Shown: one piece after another, positions 46,058 to 55,097 of the stretch
How the letters are laid out: each line of letters begins with the position of its first letter
Position numbering within the stretch: position 1 is the stretch's first letter
Origin: Pseudomonas baltica
GTDB lineage: Bacteria > Pseudomonadota > Gammaproteobacteria > Pseudomonadales > Pseudomonadaceae
Assembly (NCBI RefSeq): GCF_031880315.1
Contig: NZ_CP134771.1
Span: 2,790,001 to 2,854,000, forward strand
Length of the DNA: 64,000 nt
Direction of reading: 5' to 3'
Notes under the pieces: generated by a model
Told to the model about the DNA's origin: nothing
Seen by the model: the letters and a program-made list of their open reading frames with translations, nothing else
Databases searched by the model: none
Position numbers and translations under genes: made by a program

Positions 46058-46810
46058 TTATCGGGCCTTCACGCTCGTCTGCGCATCGAAGGGATAGGGC
46101 TGATGCCACTTAGCGAAAATTTCGCGCAACTGGCCGCTGGGGACCAGCTCGTCCATCCGTTGATCGAACAGCTCGCGCAAACGCCGCCCCTTGGGGTTAT
46201 CGGTAAAGCCGATGTACAGCGGCAATTCAGCGACATGAGTCACCTTGTAGCTCGACTGCCGAGGAGAACGGCGCAACAGCGCCTGGATTTCATTCAGCGC
46301 ATCGATGTAGTAATCCGCGCGCCCGGCATCGAGCATCGACAGAATGCTGCTGCGCCGCTGCACCTCGGTGTAATGCTTGATATTGGGCAGATAGCGCTGG
46401 TATTCATAGCCCCGCACCCAAGCCAGCGAGTACTGACCCAGCAGATTGACGTCGGGCGATGCGCGGGACGACAAACCCAGGGCATAGACGTGATCGACGT
46501 CGAAATTCCAGCGGGGGTACAGCGAATCGGCTTCGTCCTTGTAGGAGCCCACCCATATGTCCGCTTCGCCCCGCTGTACCAGGCCAACCGCGCGAGTGTA
46601 AGGCTCCTGGCGTGTGCTGACCTTGTAGCCCGCCGGCTCGAAGACCTTGCGCATCAGGTCCCAGGCCAGGCCTGTGCCGTCGGCGTTGGTGTAGTCGACC
46701 CATTCCTCGCTGACGATCAGCAGAGGATGCAACACGGGAGCCGCCTGCGCGCTCGAGCCGAACAGCAGCACCGCCAGCACCACCGGCCAGAGGCGATTCA
46801 AGCCGCCCAT
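46058..46810 (-). CDS. Orphan periplasmic solute-binding protein (SBP family 3-like)
   Basis: A 250-residue secreted protein with a signal peptide ending SSAQA. The mature part (GLAWDLMRKVFEPAGYKV, YTRAVGLVQRGEADIWVGSY, ELFDQRMDELVPSG) has the layout of the amino-acid type SBP_bac_3 family. No permease or ATPase is adjacent. It follows pgpA by 23 bases at the tail of the rib/thi operon. The start at 46810 has AAGG 6 bases upstream; 46816 is an alternative. Such orphan proteins may serve receptors or lack transport roles; ligand unknown. Confidence 0.78.
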   Translation of the reverse strand: MGGLNRLWPVVLAVLLFGSSAQAAPVLHPLLIVSEEWVDYTNADGTGLAWDLMRKVFEPAGYKVSTRQEPYTRAVGLVQRGEADIWVGSYKDEADSLYPRWNFDVDHVYALGLSSRASPDVNLLGQYSLAWVRGYEYQRYLPNIKHYTEVQRRSSILSMLDAGRADYYIDALNEIQALLRRSPRQSSYKVTHVAELPLYIGFTDNPKGRRLRELFDQRMDELVPSGQLREIFAKWHQPYPFDAQTSVKAR

Positions 46811-46833
46811 ACTCATCCTTGAGATCCTGCGTT

Positions 46834-47337
46834 TCAGGTCACGCACCACACCAACCCCTGCATCGCCAACCACGCAAACACCCCGGCCAGTACATCGTCG
46901 AGCATGATCCCTACGCCGCCATGGACGTGGCGATCGATCCAGCGAATCGGCCAGGGCTTGAGAATGTCGAAGAAGCGAAACATCAAGAAACCCGCCAGAA
47001 TCCAGTACCAGCCATCCGGCACCAGCCAGAGGGTAATCCACATGCCGACCATTTCGTCCCAGACGATACCTTCGTGGTCGTGCACGCGCAGATCATCAGC
47101 CACCTTGCCGCACAGCCAGAAGCCGAACAGCATGGTGATGCCCAGCATCAACCAATAGCCCCAGTCCGGCAGCATCTGCCACAAAGGGATGAACGGGATG
47201 GCGACCATCGAGCCCCAGGTGCCGGGCGCCTTGGGCAAAGTGCCGGAGCCGAAGCCGAACGCGAGAAAGTGCCAAGGATTTTTCCAGACCGACGGTGGTA
47301 CGAACTCCACCGGCACCTGCTTGGGATGGTCTGTCAC
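46834..47337 (-). CDS. pgpA: Phosphatidylglycerophosphatase A
   Basis: A 167-residue inner-membrane phosphatase that makes phosphatidylglycerol. FGSGTLPKAPGTWGSM and DEMVGMWITLW are diagnostic PgpA segments, with DDVLAGVFAW at the end. GTG start overlaps the thiL stop by four bases (GTGA), so it is translationally coupled. Confidence 0.94.
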   Translation of the reverse strand: MTDHPKQVPVEFVPPSVWKNPWHFLAFGFGSGTLPKAPGTWGSMVAIPFIPLWQMLPDWGYWLMLGITMLFGFWLCGKVADDLRVHDHEGIVWDEMVGMWITLWLVPDGWYWILAGFLMFRFFDILKPWPIRWIDRHVHGGVGIMLDDVLAGVFAWLAMQGLVWCVT

Positions 47338-48299
47338 GGTGTCTCCCGAAAATGTTGATAGCCCCGGATCAAGGGGGTGATGTCCTGGCCCTGCGCGTCC
47401 ACCAGGCTCACGCCGCTACCGGCGTGAACGCTGCCAATGACGTGAACCGGCCAGCCTGCGCCAAGCAGCGGCGCCAGGTGAAAGGGTGGCAGGGTGAAGG
47501 CCAGGATGTAATCGTCACCGCCAGTCAGTGCGGCATGGCGAGCATCGGCTTCGCCTAGCCACTGCTGCAAGGCATCTGACAACGGCAGGCGTGATTGTTC
47601 GATTTGCAATGCCACCCCGCTCGCCAGGGCGATGTGTCCGCAGTCGGCAAGCAGGCCGTCGGAGATATCCAGTGCCGCCGTCGCTCGCCCGCGCAACGCC
47701 CGGCCGAGCGCCAGTTGCGGCTGCGGCGACCAGTAGCGGTCTAGCAGTGGCTGGCCAATCGACTCGGCCGCAGCGCGCTCGCCGAGCACCAGCGGCAAGG
47801 CCCCCGCGGCATCGCCCAACGGCCCGCCGACACACAGCAGGTCCCCGACTCGCGCGCCAGCACGGGTCAGCGCCAGGCCGGCAGGCACGCTGCCGAACAC
47901 CGTCACCGTCAGGCTCAAGGGCCCGCAGGTGGTATCGCCGCCCACCAGGCGCACCGAACAGGCCTCGGCCATGCTGTCCAGGCCTTGGGCGAAGGCCCGC
48001 AGCCACGGCGCGGAAACGCTCGGCAGGGTCAATGCAAGGGTGAATGCCAACGGCGCGGCGCCCATGGCCGCCAGGTCGCTGACTGCTACCGCCAAAGCGC
48101 GCTGGCCGAGCAATAACGGATCAGCCGCGAACGGAAAATGCACGCCTTCAACCAGCGTATCGGTGGACACCGCCAACTGCTCGCCCGCAGTCACCTGCAG
48201 CAAAGCGCAGTCGTCGCCGATGCCCAGCGCCACTCCCTCCCCGGCACGCGCACACTGCGCGGCCGCGAAGAATTGGCGGATCAGCTCAAATTCGCCCAT
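47334..48299 (-). CDS. thiL: Thiamine-monophosphate kinase
   Basis: A 321-residue kinase making thiamine diphosphate from TMP and ATP. GIGDDCALLQ and VSTDTLVEGVHF bind Mg-ATP, and DISDGLLADCGHI is conserved. The internal ATG giving MGEFELIRQFF is preferred to a start six codons upstream because it matches the usual N-terminus. 18 bases separate it from nusB. Confidence 0.94.
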   Translation of the reverse strand: MGEFELIRQFFAAAQCARAGEGVALGIGDDCALLQVTAGEQLAVSTDTLVEGVHFPFAADPLLLGQRALAVAVSDLAAMGAAPLAFTLALTLPSVSAPWLRAFAQGLDSMAEACSVRLVGGDTTCGPLSLTVTVFGSVPAGLALTRAGARVGDLLCVGGPLGDAAGALPLVLGERAAAESIGQPLLDRYWSPQPQLALGRALRGRATAALDISDGLLADCGHIALASGVALQIEQSRLPLSDALQQWLGEADARHAALTGGDDYILAFTLPPFHLAPLLGAGWPVHVIGSVHAGSGVSLVDAQGQDITPLIRGYQHFRETP

Positions 48300-48317
48300 G
48301 AACGGCTCGCTCGCCAA

Positions 48318-48818
48318 TCAGCGCTTGAATGCCTTCACTTCGGCTTCGCGCAGGCGCGGTGCCAGCTTGTCGAGCACGCCGTTGACAAACTTGTGACCGT
48401 CGGTCGAACCAAACACTTTGGCCAGCTCGATACCTTCGTTGATCACGACGCGATACGGCACGTCGACGCGTTTGAGCAATTCCCAGGTGGACAGGCGCAG
48501 CACGGCCAGTTCAACCGGATCGAGCTCGTCGATGGTGATGTCCAGGCAAGGCGCCAGGGCGGTGTCGATCTCGGTCTTGCTGGCCGGCACACCGTGGAGA
48601 ATCTCGCGGAAGTAGGCGCTGTCGACGTCGGTGAAGTCATTATCGACGCGAAACTGCGCTTCGATTTCGTTCAGCGATTGCTTGGCCATGTGCCATTGGT
48701 ACAGGGCCTGAGTCGCCAGCTGACGCGCTTCGCGGCGCTTGGCACTCTTGGACGGTTTGCCAGCATCGGCCGCTTTCGGCTCGCGCGGATTGAACTGATC
48801 GCTGTCGTCGTTGATCAC
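48318..48818 (-). CDS. nusB: Transcription antitermination factor NusB
   Basis: A 166-residue all-helical antitermination protein that binds boxA RNA with NusE/S10 in rRNA transcription. [16 protein letters not shown] and [21 protein letters not shown] are typical. GTG start overlaps the ribH stop (GTGA). The acidic N-terminal ~20 residues extend beyond the E. coli protein. Confidence 0.95.
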   Translation of the reverse strand: MINDDSDQFNPREPKAADAGKPSKSAKRREARQLATQALYQWHMAKQSLNEIEAQFRVDNDFTDVDSAYFREILHGVPASKTEIDTALAPCLDITIDELDPVELAVLRLSTWELLKRVDVPYRVVINEGIELAKVFGSTDGHKFVNGVLDKLAPRLREAEVKAFKR

Positions 48819-49291
48819 TTGGCCTCCAACTGCGACAGCAGGCTGACCATTTCCAGGGCCGACAGGGCAGCTTCAGCGCCCTTGTTGCCGGCCTTGGTGC
48901 CGGAACGCTCGATGGCCTGTTCGATGGAATCGACGGTCAATACACCGAAGGCCACCGGTACGCCGAACTCCATGGAGACCTGGGACAGGCCCTTGACGCA
49001 CTCGCCAGCGACGTATTCGAAGTGCGGCGTACCGCCACGAATGACGGCGCCCAGCGCGATGATGGCGGCGTATTCGCTTTGCTGGGCGACTTTCTGTGCC
49101 ACCAGCGGGATTTCAAACGCGCCCGGGGCACGGATGATGGTGATGTCGCTTTCGCTGACACCGTGGCGAACCAGGGCGTCGATCGCGCCGCTTACCAGGC
49201 TTTCCACAACGAAGCTGTTAAAGCGGCCGACCACCAGGGCGTAGCGACCTTTGGGGGCAATGAAGGTACCTTCGATGGTCTTCAGGGTCAT
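48815..49291 (-). CDS. ribH: 6,7-dimethyl-8-ribityllumazine synthase
   Basis: A 158-residue lumazine synthase condensing the pyrimidine intermediate with dihydroxybutanone phosphate (RibB product). [25 protein letters not shown] and [16 protein letters not shown] are the active-site blocks. Preceded by a 139-base gap after ribBA in which no riboswitch is seen. Confidence 0.95.
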   Translation of the reverse strand: MTLKTIEGTFIAPKGRYALVVGRFNSFVVESLVSGAIDALVRHGVSESDITIIRAPGAFEIPLVAQKVAQQSEYAAIIALGAVIRGGTPHFEYVAGECVKGLSQVSMEFGVPVAFGVLTVDSIEQAIERSGTKAGNKGAEAALSALEMVSLLSQLEAK

Positions 49292-49430
49292 TCGAGCGTT
49301 CTCATTTTAAAGAGCCAGGCTGCCGAGGTACGGCGACCTGTGGAAATGGGTTGTGTCACGAAGCAAAACGGACGCAGGCGCAGGAAACCATAGCCCGAGG
49401 CTGGCCTTCCTGCGACTTTGCGGCCGCTGA

Positions 49431-50522
49431 TTATTCGGAGGGCACGTATTCTACTACTTCCAGATCGAATCCGGATATCGCGTTGAATTTCATTGGCGCG
49501 CTGAGCAGACGCATCTTGCGCACGCCAAGGTCACGCAGAATCTGCGAACCGGCCCCGACGATGCTGTAGGTGGTCGGTTTTTTCGGCTCGGTATGCTCGG
49601 CGCAATCGCGGATATGCGCCAGCAGTACGTCGCCATCCACCGGGTGACCCAGCAGCAATACAACGCCGCAGCCAGCCTCGGCCACCGCGCTCATGGCCGC
49701 GCGCAGGCTCCAGCGCCCAGGTTGCTTGACCATCAGCAGGTCGCGTAGCGGATCCATGTTGTGCACGCGCACCAGGATCGGTTCGTCGCCGTGCACGGTG
49801 CCCATCGTCAGGGCCATGTGCACGTCGCCTTCTACCGAGTCGCGGTAGGTCACCAGATTGAACTGGCCCAGTTCGCTGTCCAGCGGCTGCTCGGCGATCC
49901 GTTGAACGGTGCGCTCGTGAATCATGCGGTAATGAATCAGATCGGCGATGGTGCCGATCTTGATGTCGTGCTCCGCCGCGAAGGCTTCGAGTTCGGCGCG
50001 ACGGGACATGGTGCCATCGTCGTTCATCACTTCGCAGATCACGCCGCTGGGCTCGAACCCGGCCATGCGCGCCAGGTCGCAGGCCGCTTCGGTATGGCCA
50101 GCGCGAGCCAGGGTACCGCCGGCCTGGGCCATCAGCGGGAAGATATGGCCGGGGCTGACGATGTCCTCAGCCCTGGCATCACGAGCGGCGGCGGCCTGCA
50201 CGGTACGCGCGCGGTCCGCAGCCGAGATGCCGGTGGTGACACCCGTAGCGGCCTCGATGGATACGGTGAACTTGGTGCCAAAGCCGGAGCCGTTACGCGG
50301 CGCCATCAGTGGCAGCTTGAGGGTCTCGCAGTGCTCGCGGGTCATGGGCATGCAGATCAGGCCGCGGGCGAAACGCGCCATGAAGTTGATGTGCTCGGCC
50401 TGGCAGCACTCGGCAGCCATGATCAGATCGCCTTCGTTCTCGCGGTCTTCGTCATCCATCAGGATGACCATCTTGCCCTGGCGAATGTCTTCGACCAGCT
50501 CTTCGATACTGTTGAGCGCCAC
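49431..50522 (-). CDS. ribBA: 3,4-dihydroxy-2-butanone 4-phosphate synthase with degenerate GTP cyclohydrolase II domain
   Basis: A 363-residue two-domain protein. The N-terminal RibB domain (MDDEDRENEGDLIMAAE, GHTEAACDLARMAG) is intact and produces DHBP. The C-terminal ~160 residues have the RibA fold but the zinc ligands are gone: where GCH II has SECLTGD...RCDCG, this protein reads HNMDPLRDLLMVK. It should therefore be monofunctional. GTG start with AAAGGGGG upstream. The stand-alone ribA at 45.3-45.95 kb supplies the missing activity. Confidence 0.93.
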   Translation of the reverse strand: MALNSIEELVEDIRQGKMVILMDDEDRENEGDLIMAAECCQAEHINFMARFARGLICMPMTREHCETLKLPLMAPRNGSGFGTKFTVSIEAATGVTTGISAADRARTVQAAAARDARAEDIVSPGHIFPLMAQAGGTLARAGHTEAACDLARMAGFEPSGVICEVMNDDGTMSRRAELEAFAAEHDIKIGTIADLIHYRMIHERTVQRIAEQPLDSELGQFNLVTYRDSVEGDVHMALTMGTVHGDEPILVRVHNMDPLRDLLMVKQPGRWSLRAAMSAVAEAGCGVVLLLGHPVDGDVLLAHIRDCAEHTEPKKPTTYSIVGAGSQILRDLGVRKMRLLSAPMKFNAISGFDLEVVEYVPSE

Positions 50523-50539
50523 GCGGCACCCCCTTTCAA

Positions 50540-51205
50540 TCAGGATTTGAGGTAGCCATTGCTGGCAAGAAAGCTTTCGGTGATGCCGCCCTGACCCACA
50601 GCCTCGGCGGCCTTGTCACCGAGCAGCAGGCGCTCGAGATAACGCGCCAGCAGGTCGACCTCAAGATTGACCCGACGCCCAGGGTGGTAGCTGTCCATGA
50701 TGGTTTCGGCCAGCGTGTGCGGGACGATGGTCAGCTCGAATTCGGCGCCGTTGACCGCATTGACGGTCAGGCTGGTGCCGTCGACGGTGATCGAGCCCTT
50801 GTGAGCGATGTACTTGGCCAGCTCTTTGGGGGCGCGGATGCGGAACTGGATCGCGCGGGCGTTTTCTTCGCGGGCGACCACTTCGCCGACGCCATCGACA
50901 TGGCCGCTGACCAGATGACCACCCAGGCGGGTGGTCGGCGTCAGGGCCTTTTCGAGGTTGACCGGGCTGCCGACCTTGAGCTGATTGAACGCGGTGACGT
51001 CCAGGGTCTCGCGGCTGACGTCGGCCCAGAAACCATCGCCTGGCAGCTCTACTGCAGTCAGGCAAACACCACTGACGGCGATGCTGTCGCCGAGCTTGAC
51101 GTCGCTCAGGTCGAGTTTACCGGTCGCTACGTAAACCCGGACATCGCCGCCTTTAGGGGTGAGCGCGCGGATGCTGCCAATCGATTCGATAATGCCGGTG
51201 AACAT
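50540..51205 (-). CDS. ribC: Riboflavin synthase alpha chain
   Basis: A 221-residue protein (ribE in some schemes) dismutating two lumazines to riboflavin. It starts with the canonical MFTGIIE, and two repeated lumazine-binding halves each carry a G-H-x-V/L-S-GH-V-like segment (GGHLVSGHVDGVG). GGAGAT precedes the ATG. 17 bases to ribBA. Confidence 0.95.
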   Translation of the reverse strand: MFTGIIESIGSIRALTPKGGDVRVYVATGKLDLSDVKLGDSIAVSGVCLTAVELPGDGFWADVSRETLDVTAFNQLKVGSPVNLEKALTPTTRLGGHLVSGHVDGVGEVVAREENARAIQFRIRAPKELAKYIAHKGSITVDGTSLTVNAVNGAEFELTIVPHTLAETIMDSYHPGRRVNLEVDLLARYLERLLLGDKAAEAVGQGGITESFLASNGYLKS

Positions 51206-51249
51206 GGGATCTCCTCAGAGCCGGGTCAGCGCAAGGCGCAGGCGGCGAA

Positions 51250-52380
51250 TTATACGCCTGCTGCAGGCGCAGGAATGGCAGTGACCCGCCAGTCATCGCC
51301 CACAGCGCGCATTTCGGTGATTTTAAGCGCTGGCGCCTCACTCATGAGGGTCAGCGGCCATTCAAGCAAGGGCCGCGCCTGGGAACCGAGGAACCTGGCG
51401 GCGATGAAAATCTGGTATTCGTCCACCAGGCCCTGGCGGGCAAAGGCCCCGGCCAGTCGGGCGCCGGCTTCGACCAGCACCTCATTGACGCCCCGACTGG
51501 CGAGTTCCCTCAAGAGGGCGGGCAGGTCGACATGGCCATCGGCGCCCGGCAGTGCCAGCAGTTCATGGCCAGCTGCGGCGTAACTCGCCTGCTGGGCGGC
51601 GTCGCAAGTCACCACCAACGCGGGGCCGACGGTGAAGAACGGAGCGTCGAGGGGCACCCGCAGGCTGCCGTCGATCAACAGGCGCAGCATCGAGCGGGCT
51701 TCGATCAGTTCGGTGGTCGCGGCATCCAGGCCAAGCTCGGCGGCACGCACGGTCATCCGCGCGCCGTCCATCAGCACGCTGTCGGCGCCGGTCAGCACCA
51801 CGCTGGAGCGCGCCCGCAAGCGCTGCACGGCACTGCGAGCCGGTGCGCCGGTGATCCATTGGCTTTCGCCGCTGGCCATGGCGGTGCGCCCGTCCAGGCT
51901 CATCGCCAGCTTGACCCGTACAAACGGCAAGCCGTGCTCCATGCGCTTGATGAAGCCGGGGTTGATCGCCCGCGCTTCGGCCTCCAGCACACCCGAGACC
52001 ACCACGATGCCGGCCTGCTGCAACCGGAGCAGGCCGTTGCCTGCTACCTGGGGATTAGGGTCCTGCATGGCCGCGACCACCCGGGCGACGCCGGCCTTGA
52101 CCAGCGCGTCGGCACAGGGCGGCGTTCGGCCATGGTGGCTGCAGGGCTCGAGGGTCACATAGGCCGTCGCGCCGCGGGCCAGCTCACCGGCGTGGCGCAA
52201 CGCGTGCACCTCGGCATGGGGTTCGCCGGCACGCACATGCCAGCCCTCGCCGACTACCTCGCCCTCGCGGACGATGACGCAGCCGACCCGGGGATTGGGA
52301 TGGGTGGTGTACAGCCCGTTACGCGCCAGTTGCAGCGCGCGAGCCATGTAGTGGCGGTCGAGAATGGCCTGTTCGTTCAT
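51250..52380 (-). CDS. ribD: Bifunctional pyrimidine deaminase/reductase RibD
   Basis: A 376-residue enzyme for steps two and three of riboflavin synthesis. The N-terminal zinc deaminase domain has HAEVHAL and [12 protein letters not shown]; the C-terminal DHFR-like reductase has [13 protein letters not shown] and [18 protein letters not shown]. Its ATG overlaps the nrdR stop by four bases. Confidence 0.95.
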   Translation of the reverse strand: MNEQAILDRHYMARALQLARNGLYTTHPNPRVGCVIVREGEVVGEGWHVRAGEPHAEVHALRHAGELARGATAYVTLEPCSHHGRTPPCADALVKAGVARVVAAMQDPNPQVAGNGLLRLQQAGIVVVSGVLEAEARAINPGFIKRMEHGLPFVRVKLAMSLDGRTAMASGESQWITGAPARSAVQRLRARSSVVLTGADSVLMDGARMTVRAAELGLDAATTELIEARSMLRLLIDGSLRVPLDAPFFTVGPALVVTCDAAQQASYAAAGHELLALPGADGHVDLPALLRELASRGVNEVLVEAGARLAGAFARQGLVDEYQIFIAARFLGSQARPLLEWPLTLMSEAPALKITEMRAVGDDWRVTAIPAPAAGV

Positions 52381-52841
52381 TTTTCCGACGGCTCGCGGGC
52401 CAGGCGATCGATCTCTTCGCGGAACTCGTCGAGATCCTGGAAGCGGCGATACACCGAGGCAAAACGGATATAGGCGACTTCATCGAGCTTTTGCAGCTCT
52501 TTCATCACCAGTTCGCCGACGATCAGCGATTTGACTTCTCGCTCGCCGGTGGCCCGCAGCCGGTGCTTGATGTGCACCAGCGCAGCCTCAACGCGCTCGA
52601 CGCTGACCGGGCGCTTTTCCAACGCGCGCAGCATGCCGGCACGGAGTTTTTCTTCGTCGAAAGGCTGGCGGCTGCCGTCTTGCTTGATCAGCCGGGGCAG
52701 TACCAGTTCGGCGGTTTCAAAGGTGGTGAAACGCTCACCACAGGCCAGGCATTCGCGTCGACGACGCACTTGCTCGCCCTCGGCGACCAGTCGAGAGTCG
52801 ATGACCTTGGTGTCGTTGGCACCGCAGAAGGGACAGTGCAT
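52377..52841 (-). CDS. nrdR: Transcriptional repressor NrdR
   Basis: A 154-residue repressor of ribonucleotide reductase genes. An N-terminal zinc ribbon ([16 protein letters not shown]...CLACGERF) precedes an ATP-cone domain ([16 protein letters not shown]). It leads the operon nrdR-ribD-ribC-ribBA-ribH-nusB-thiL-pgpA. A longer open frame continues upstream to 53555 but only as the antisense of the next gene. Confidence 0.96.
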   Translation of the reverse strand: MHCPFCGANDTKVIDSRLVAEGEQVRRRRECLACGERFTTFETAELVLPRLIKQDGSRQPFDEEKLRAGMLRALEKRPVSVERVEAALVHIKHRLRATGEREVKSLIVGELVMKELQKLDEVAYIRFASVYRRFQDLDEFREEIDRLAREPSEK

Positions 52842-52949
52842 GGTGGCAGGCAACAAAAAATGGGGAGGGCCATGGTAGCGCATCCCTGCGGCAAGACAAG
52901 TCAAAGGCTTTGCGGTATACAGACGATCTCGGTTTTTCTGGATCTGCCC

Positions 52950-53417
52950 ATGTCGTCTCGTCCTTTGTTTTTTGTCGTCCTGGCCGCCCTGCTTGCCGCT
53001 TGCAGCAGTGAGGCCCCCAAACCGGCCAGCCCTGTTGCCCCGGCTACCACGGCGGTCAGCAGCAAGACCATCACCGCGCCGCCAGTGCCGCTTGGCCCGC
53101 TGCCGGTGTATCAGCGTGAGCTGACCGGCCTGTTGCTGGGCGTGCCGAACGGCGCTGAGGTCGAGCTGGCCGTGCTGGTGATCGATGCTCAGGATCGCCC
53201 GCAAAAACTGTTGACCAGCGCCAAGATCACGGGTGATGGCAAGAATCTGCCCCTGCAACTGCGCTTCAATCCGGATGCCTTCCCGCAGGGTGCTCGGGTC
53301 GAGTTGCGCGGTCGGGTAAGCCAGTCCGGGCAATTGTTGCTGCATCTGTCGCCGGTACGCATCGAACAGCCGACCACGCAGTCCCTCGGCCAGTTGCAGT
53401 TCGTTCCCGCGCCTTGA
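52950..53417 (+). CDS. YbaY-family lipoprotein
   Basis: A 155-residue predicted outer-membrane lipoprotein: signal peptide ending LLAACSSE with clear lipobox, a Pro/Ala/Thr-rich linker, then a beta-rich domain ([28 protein letters not shown]) of the YbaY/type III secretion pilotin-like group. Function unknown. Divergent from nrdR. Confidence 0.78.
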   Translation: MSSRPLFFVVLAALLAACSSEAPKPASPVAPATTAVSSKTITAPPVPLGPLPVYQRELTGLLLGVPNGAEVELAVLVIDAQDRPQKLLTSAKITGDGKNLPLQLRFNPDAFPQGARVELRGRVSQSGQLLLHLSPVRIEQPTTQSLGQLQFVPAP

Positions 53418-53511
53418 TTGCCCCTGGGGTTTCACCAAGGCGGCCATGACTTTCAGCCGGTCGACGCAGGCTTTATAGTGGCCGTCATTACCGATTTTTT
53501 CGAGATTCGCG

Positions 53512-54384
53512 ATGAGCCAGGCTACTCCGTACATCTTCGACGCCACCACGGCCAACTTCGACCAGCTGGTAATCGAGAACTCTTTTCACAAGCCGGTGCT
53601 GGTGGATTTCTGGGCTGAATGGTGCGCGCCGTGCAAGGTGCTGATGCCGATGCTGCAGCAGATCACCGAGAGTTATCAGGGTGAGCTGCTGCTGGCCAAG
53701 GTCGATTGCGATGCCGAACAGGACATCGTCGCCCGCTTCGGCATTCGCAGCCTGCCCACCGTGGTGCTGTTCAAGGACGGCCAGCCGGTGGATGGCTTTG
53801 CCGGCGCCCAACCCGAGTCCGCTGTGCGCGCCCTGCTCGAACCCCATGTGCAGATGCCGCCGCCCGCCGCTGCCGACCCGCTGGAACAGGCCGAAGCGGC
53901 CTTCGCTGAAAGCCATTTCGCCGAGGCCGAGGCCATCCTGCAAAGCATTTTGGCCGAGGACAACAGCAACGCCAAGGCGCTGATTCTTTACGCCCGATGC
54001 CTGGCCGAGCGTGGCGAGCTGAGTGAGGCTCGCACGGTGCTGGACGCGGTCAAGACCGATGAGCACAAGGCCGCGCTGGCCGGTGCCAAGGCGCAGCTGA
54101 CCTTCCTCAGCCAAGTCGCCGACCTGCCCGATGCCGCGGATTTGAAAGCACGCCTGGCCAAGGACCCTGGCGATGACGAGGCGGTGTATCAGCTGGCGAT
54201 CCAGCAACTGGCACGCCAGCAATACGAAGCGGCACTCGAAGCCCTGCTGAAACTGTTCGTGCGCAACCGCAGCTACAGCGAGGGCCTGCCGCACAAGACG
54301 CTGCTGCAGGTGTTCGAGCTGCTGGGCAATGAGCACCCCTTGGTGACCGCGTACCGGCGCAAGTTGTTTGCGGCGTTGTACTAG
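53512..54384 (+). CDS. cnoX: Thioredoxin-TPR co-chaperone (CnoX/YbbN-like)
   Basis: A 290-residue protein: thioredoxin domain (residues 1-~110, [10 protein letters not shown]) fused to a C-terminal TPR-like region ([21 protein letters not shown]...). It belongs with chlorine-activated holdase CnoX/YbbN, which hands unfolded proteins to GroEL or DnaK. Unlike E. coli CnoX, which lacks a redox-active CxxC, this one keeps WCAPC and should be able to act as a thioredoxin too, as described for Caulobacter. Monocistronic. Confidence 0.87.
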   Translation: MSQATPYIFDATTANFDQLVIENSFHKPVLVDFWAEWCAPCKVLMPMLQQITESYQGELLLAKVDCDAEQDIVARFGIRSLPTVVLFKDGQPVDGFAGAQPESAVRALLEPHVQMPPPAAADPLEQAEAAFAESHFAEAEAILQSILAEDNSNAKALILYARCLAERGELSEARTVLDAVKTDEHKAALAGAKAQLTFLSQVADLPDAADLKARLAKDPGDDEAVYQLAIQQLARQQYEAALEALLKLFVRNRSYSEGLPHKTLLQVFELLGNEHPLVTAYRRKLFAALY

Positions 54385-54409
54385 GGGTTGATTGTGGGCG
54401 GGCTGTACA

Positions 54410-54492
54410 GGCCCCTTTGCCGCCGAACGCGCAACCTTGCTCCCACCGGTGTATGACTGTGGCAGCAAGGCCCGCCTGCGAAGAGGCCGGCA
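54410..54492. repeat. Degenerate REP element
   Basis: GCCCCTTTGCCGCCGAACGC near 54411-54430 and the diverged inverse CAGCAAGGCCCGCCTGCGAAGAGGC near 54463-54487 with inner TGCTCCCACC/TGTGGCAGCA arms. Between convergent genes. Confidence 0.5.
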
Positions 54493-54514
54493 CTGACACC
54501 GCATAACCCGAATA

Positions 54515-54865
54515 TCAGCCCGCCCAGCAATACAACGGCGCATCCGCGCCGCTCTGCACCTGAATCAACGCGCTATGGCGCAGCCGCACCAGCAGGCGCT
54601 TGGCTCCCGCCGTGCTGCCCGCCAGGCCCTCGAGCTGTTCCAGCAGGGACGGGCCGCTGATCTGCCCACTCGATTCCACCAACGCCAAGGCATTGCGCCA
54701 CAAGGCATCGTCCTGGTTCTTTGGCTTGCTGGTCGGGGTCGGGGTTGGCGCGTCGCTGGGCGCCGAGATGTTCAACTGGTTGCCCAGCAACGCCCAGTCT
54801 GCTGGGTCCATCTCGATGGTCAGGTCAACCGGCAGATCGCCCACGGTGCCGCGAATTCTCAACAT
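54515..54865 (-). CDS. Hypothetical small protein
   Basis: A 116-residue protein I do not recognise. The first ~35 residues (IRGTVGDLPVDLTIEMDPADWALL) look beta/alpha, followed by a Ser/Pro/Thr linker (SDAPTPTPTSKPK) and a C-terminal helical segment (DALWRNALALVESSGQISG...AGAKRLLVRLRHS) that resembles a small winged-helix fold. AAGGAG lies 7 bases before the ATG, supporting a real gene; a longer frame upstream has no such site. It is convergent with cnoX. Confidence 0.65.
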   Translation of the reverse strand: MLRIRGTVGDLPVDLTIEMDPADWALLGNQLNISAPSDAPTPTPTSKPKNQDDALWRNALALVESSGQISGPSLLEQLEGLAGSTAGAKRLLVRLRHSALIQVQSGADAPLYCWAG

Positions 54866-54940
54866 GCTGTGCTCCTTCGATAGGCCGGTTTTGTAACAGC
54901 TGAAAGAGGGCGCATCAACCCGAACTTCACACCGACACTG

Positions 54941-55027
54941 CAGGAAGGGGGCTCGCCCGCGATGAGTCGTGCCCGCGCCATCTCGATTATTCGACCCTTT
55001 TCGGGGGCAAGCCTCCTCGCTACAAGC
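54941..55027. repeat. REP-like inverted repeat (GTAGCGAG type)
   Basis: GGGGGCTCGCCCGCGATGAG near 54947-54966 and TCGGGGGCAAGCCTCCTCGC at 55001-55020 are diverged inverse arms just upstream of the Zur-like box. Same family as 22941-23018. Confidence 0.5.
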
Positions 55028-55058
55028 TGGGATCGAGATTGCGGGCGCAACCCATATC

Positions 55059-55071
55059 GTTATAACATCAC
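55059..55071 (+). promoter_or_regulatory. Zur-like box upstream of the metal ABC operon
   Basis: GTTATAACATCAC lies 27 bases before the DUF2796 start codon and differs at one position from the proteobacterial Zur consensus GTTATAACATAAC. Zinc-dependent repression of the operon is predicted; in P. aeruginosa the syntenic operon is known to respond to zinc starvation. Confidence 0.6.
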
Positions 55072-55097
55072 ACATTTCCACCCCTGCCGGAGATCCC

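Noticed and set aside
49292..49430. FMN riboswitch sought before ribH and elsewhere in the rib operon
   Set aside because: No RFN-type conserved segments were found in any of the rib intergenic gaps, which are short or overlapping.
52842..53555. An N-terminal extension of nrdR by about 240 residues
   Set aside because: It is the antisense of the YbaY-like lipoprotein; NrdR starts with its conserved MHCPFC zinc ribbon.
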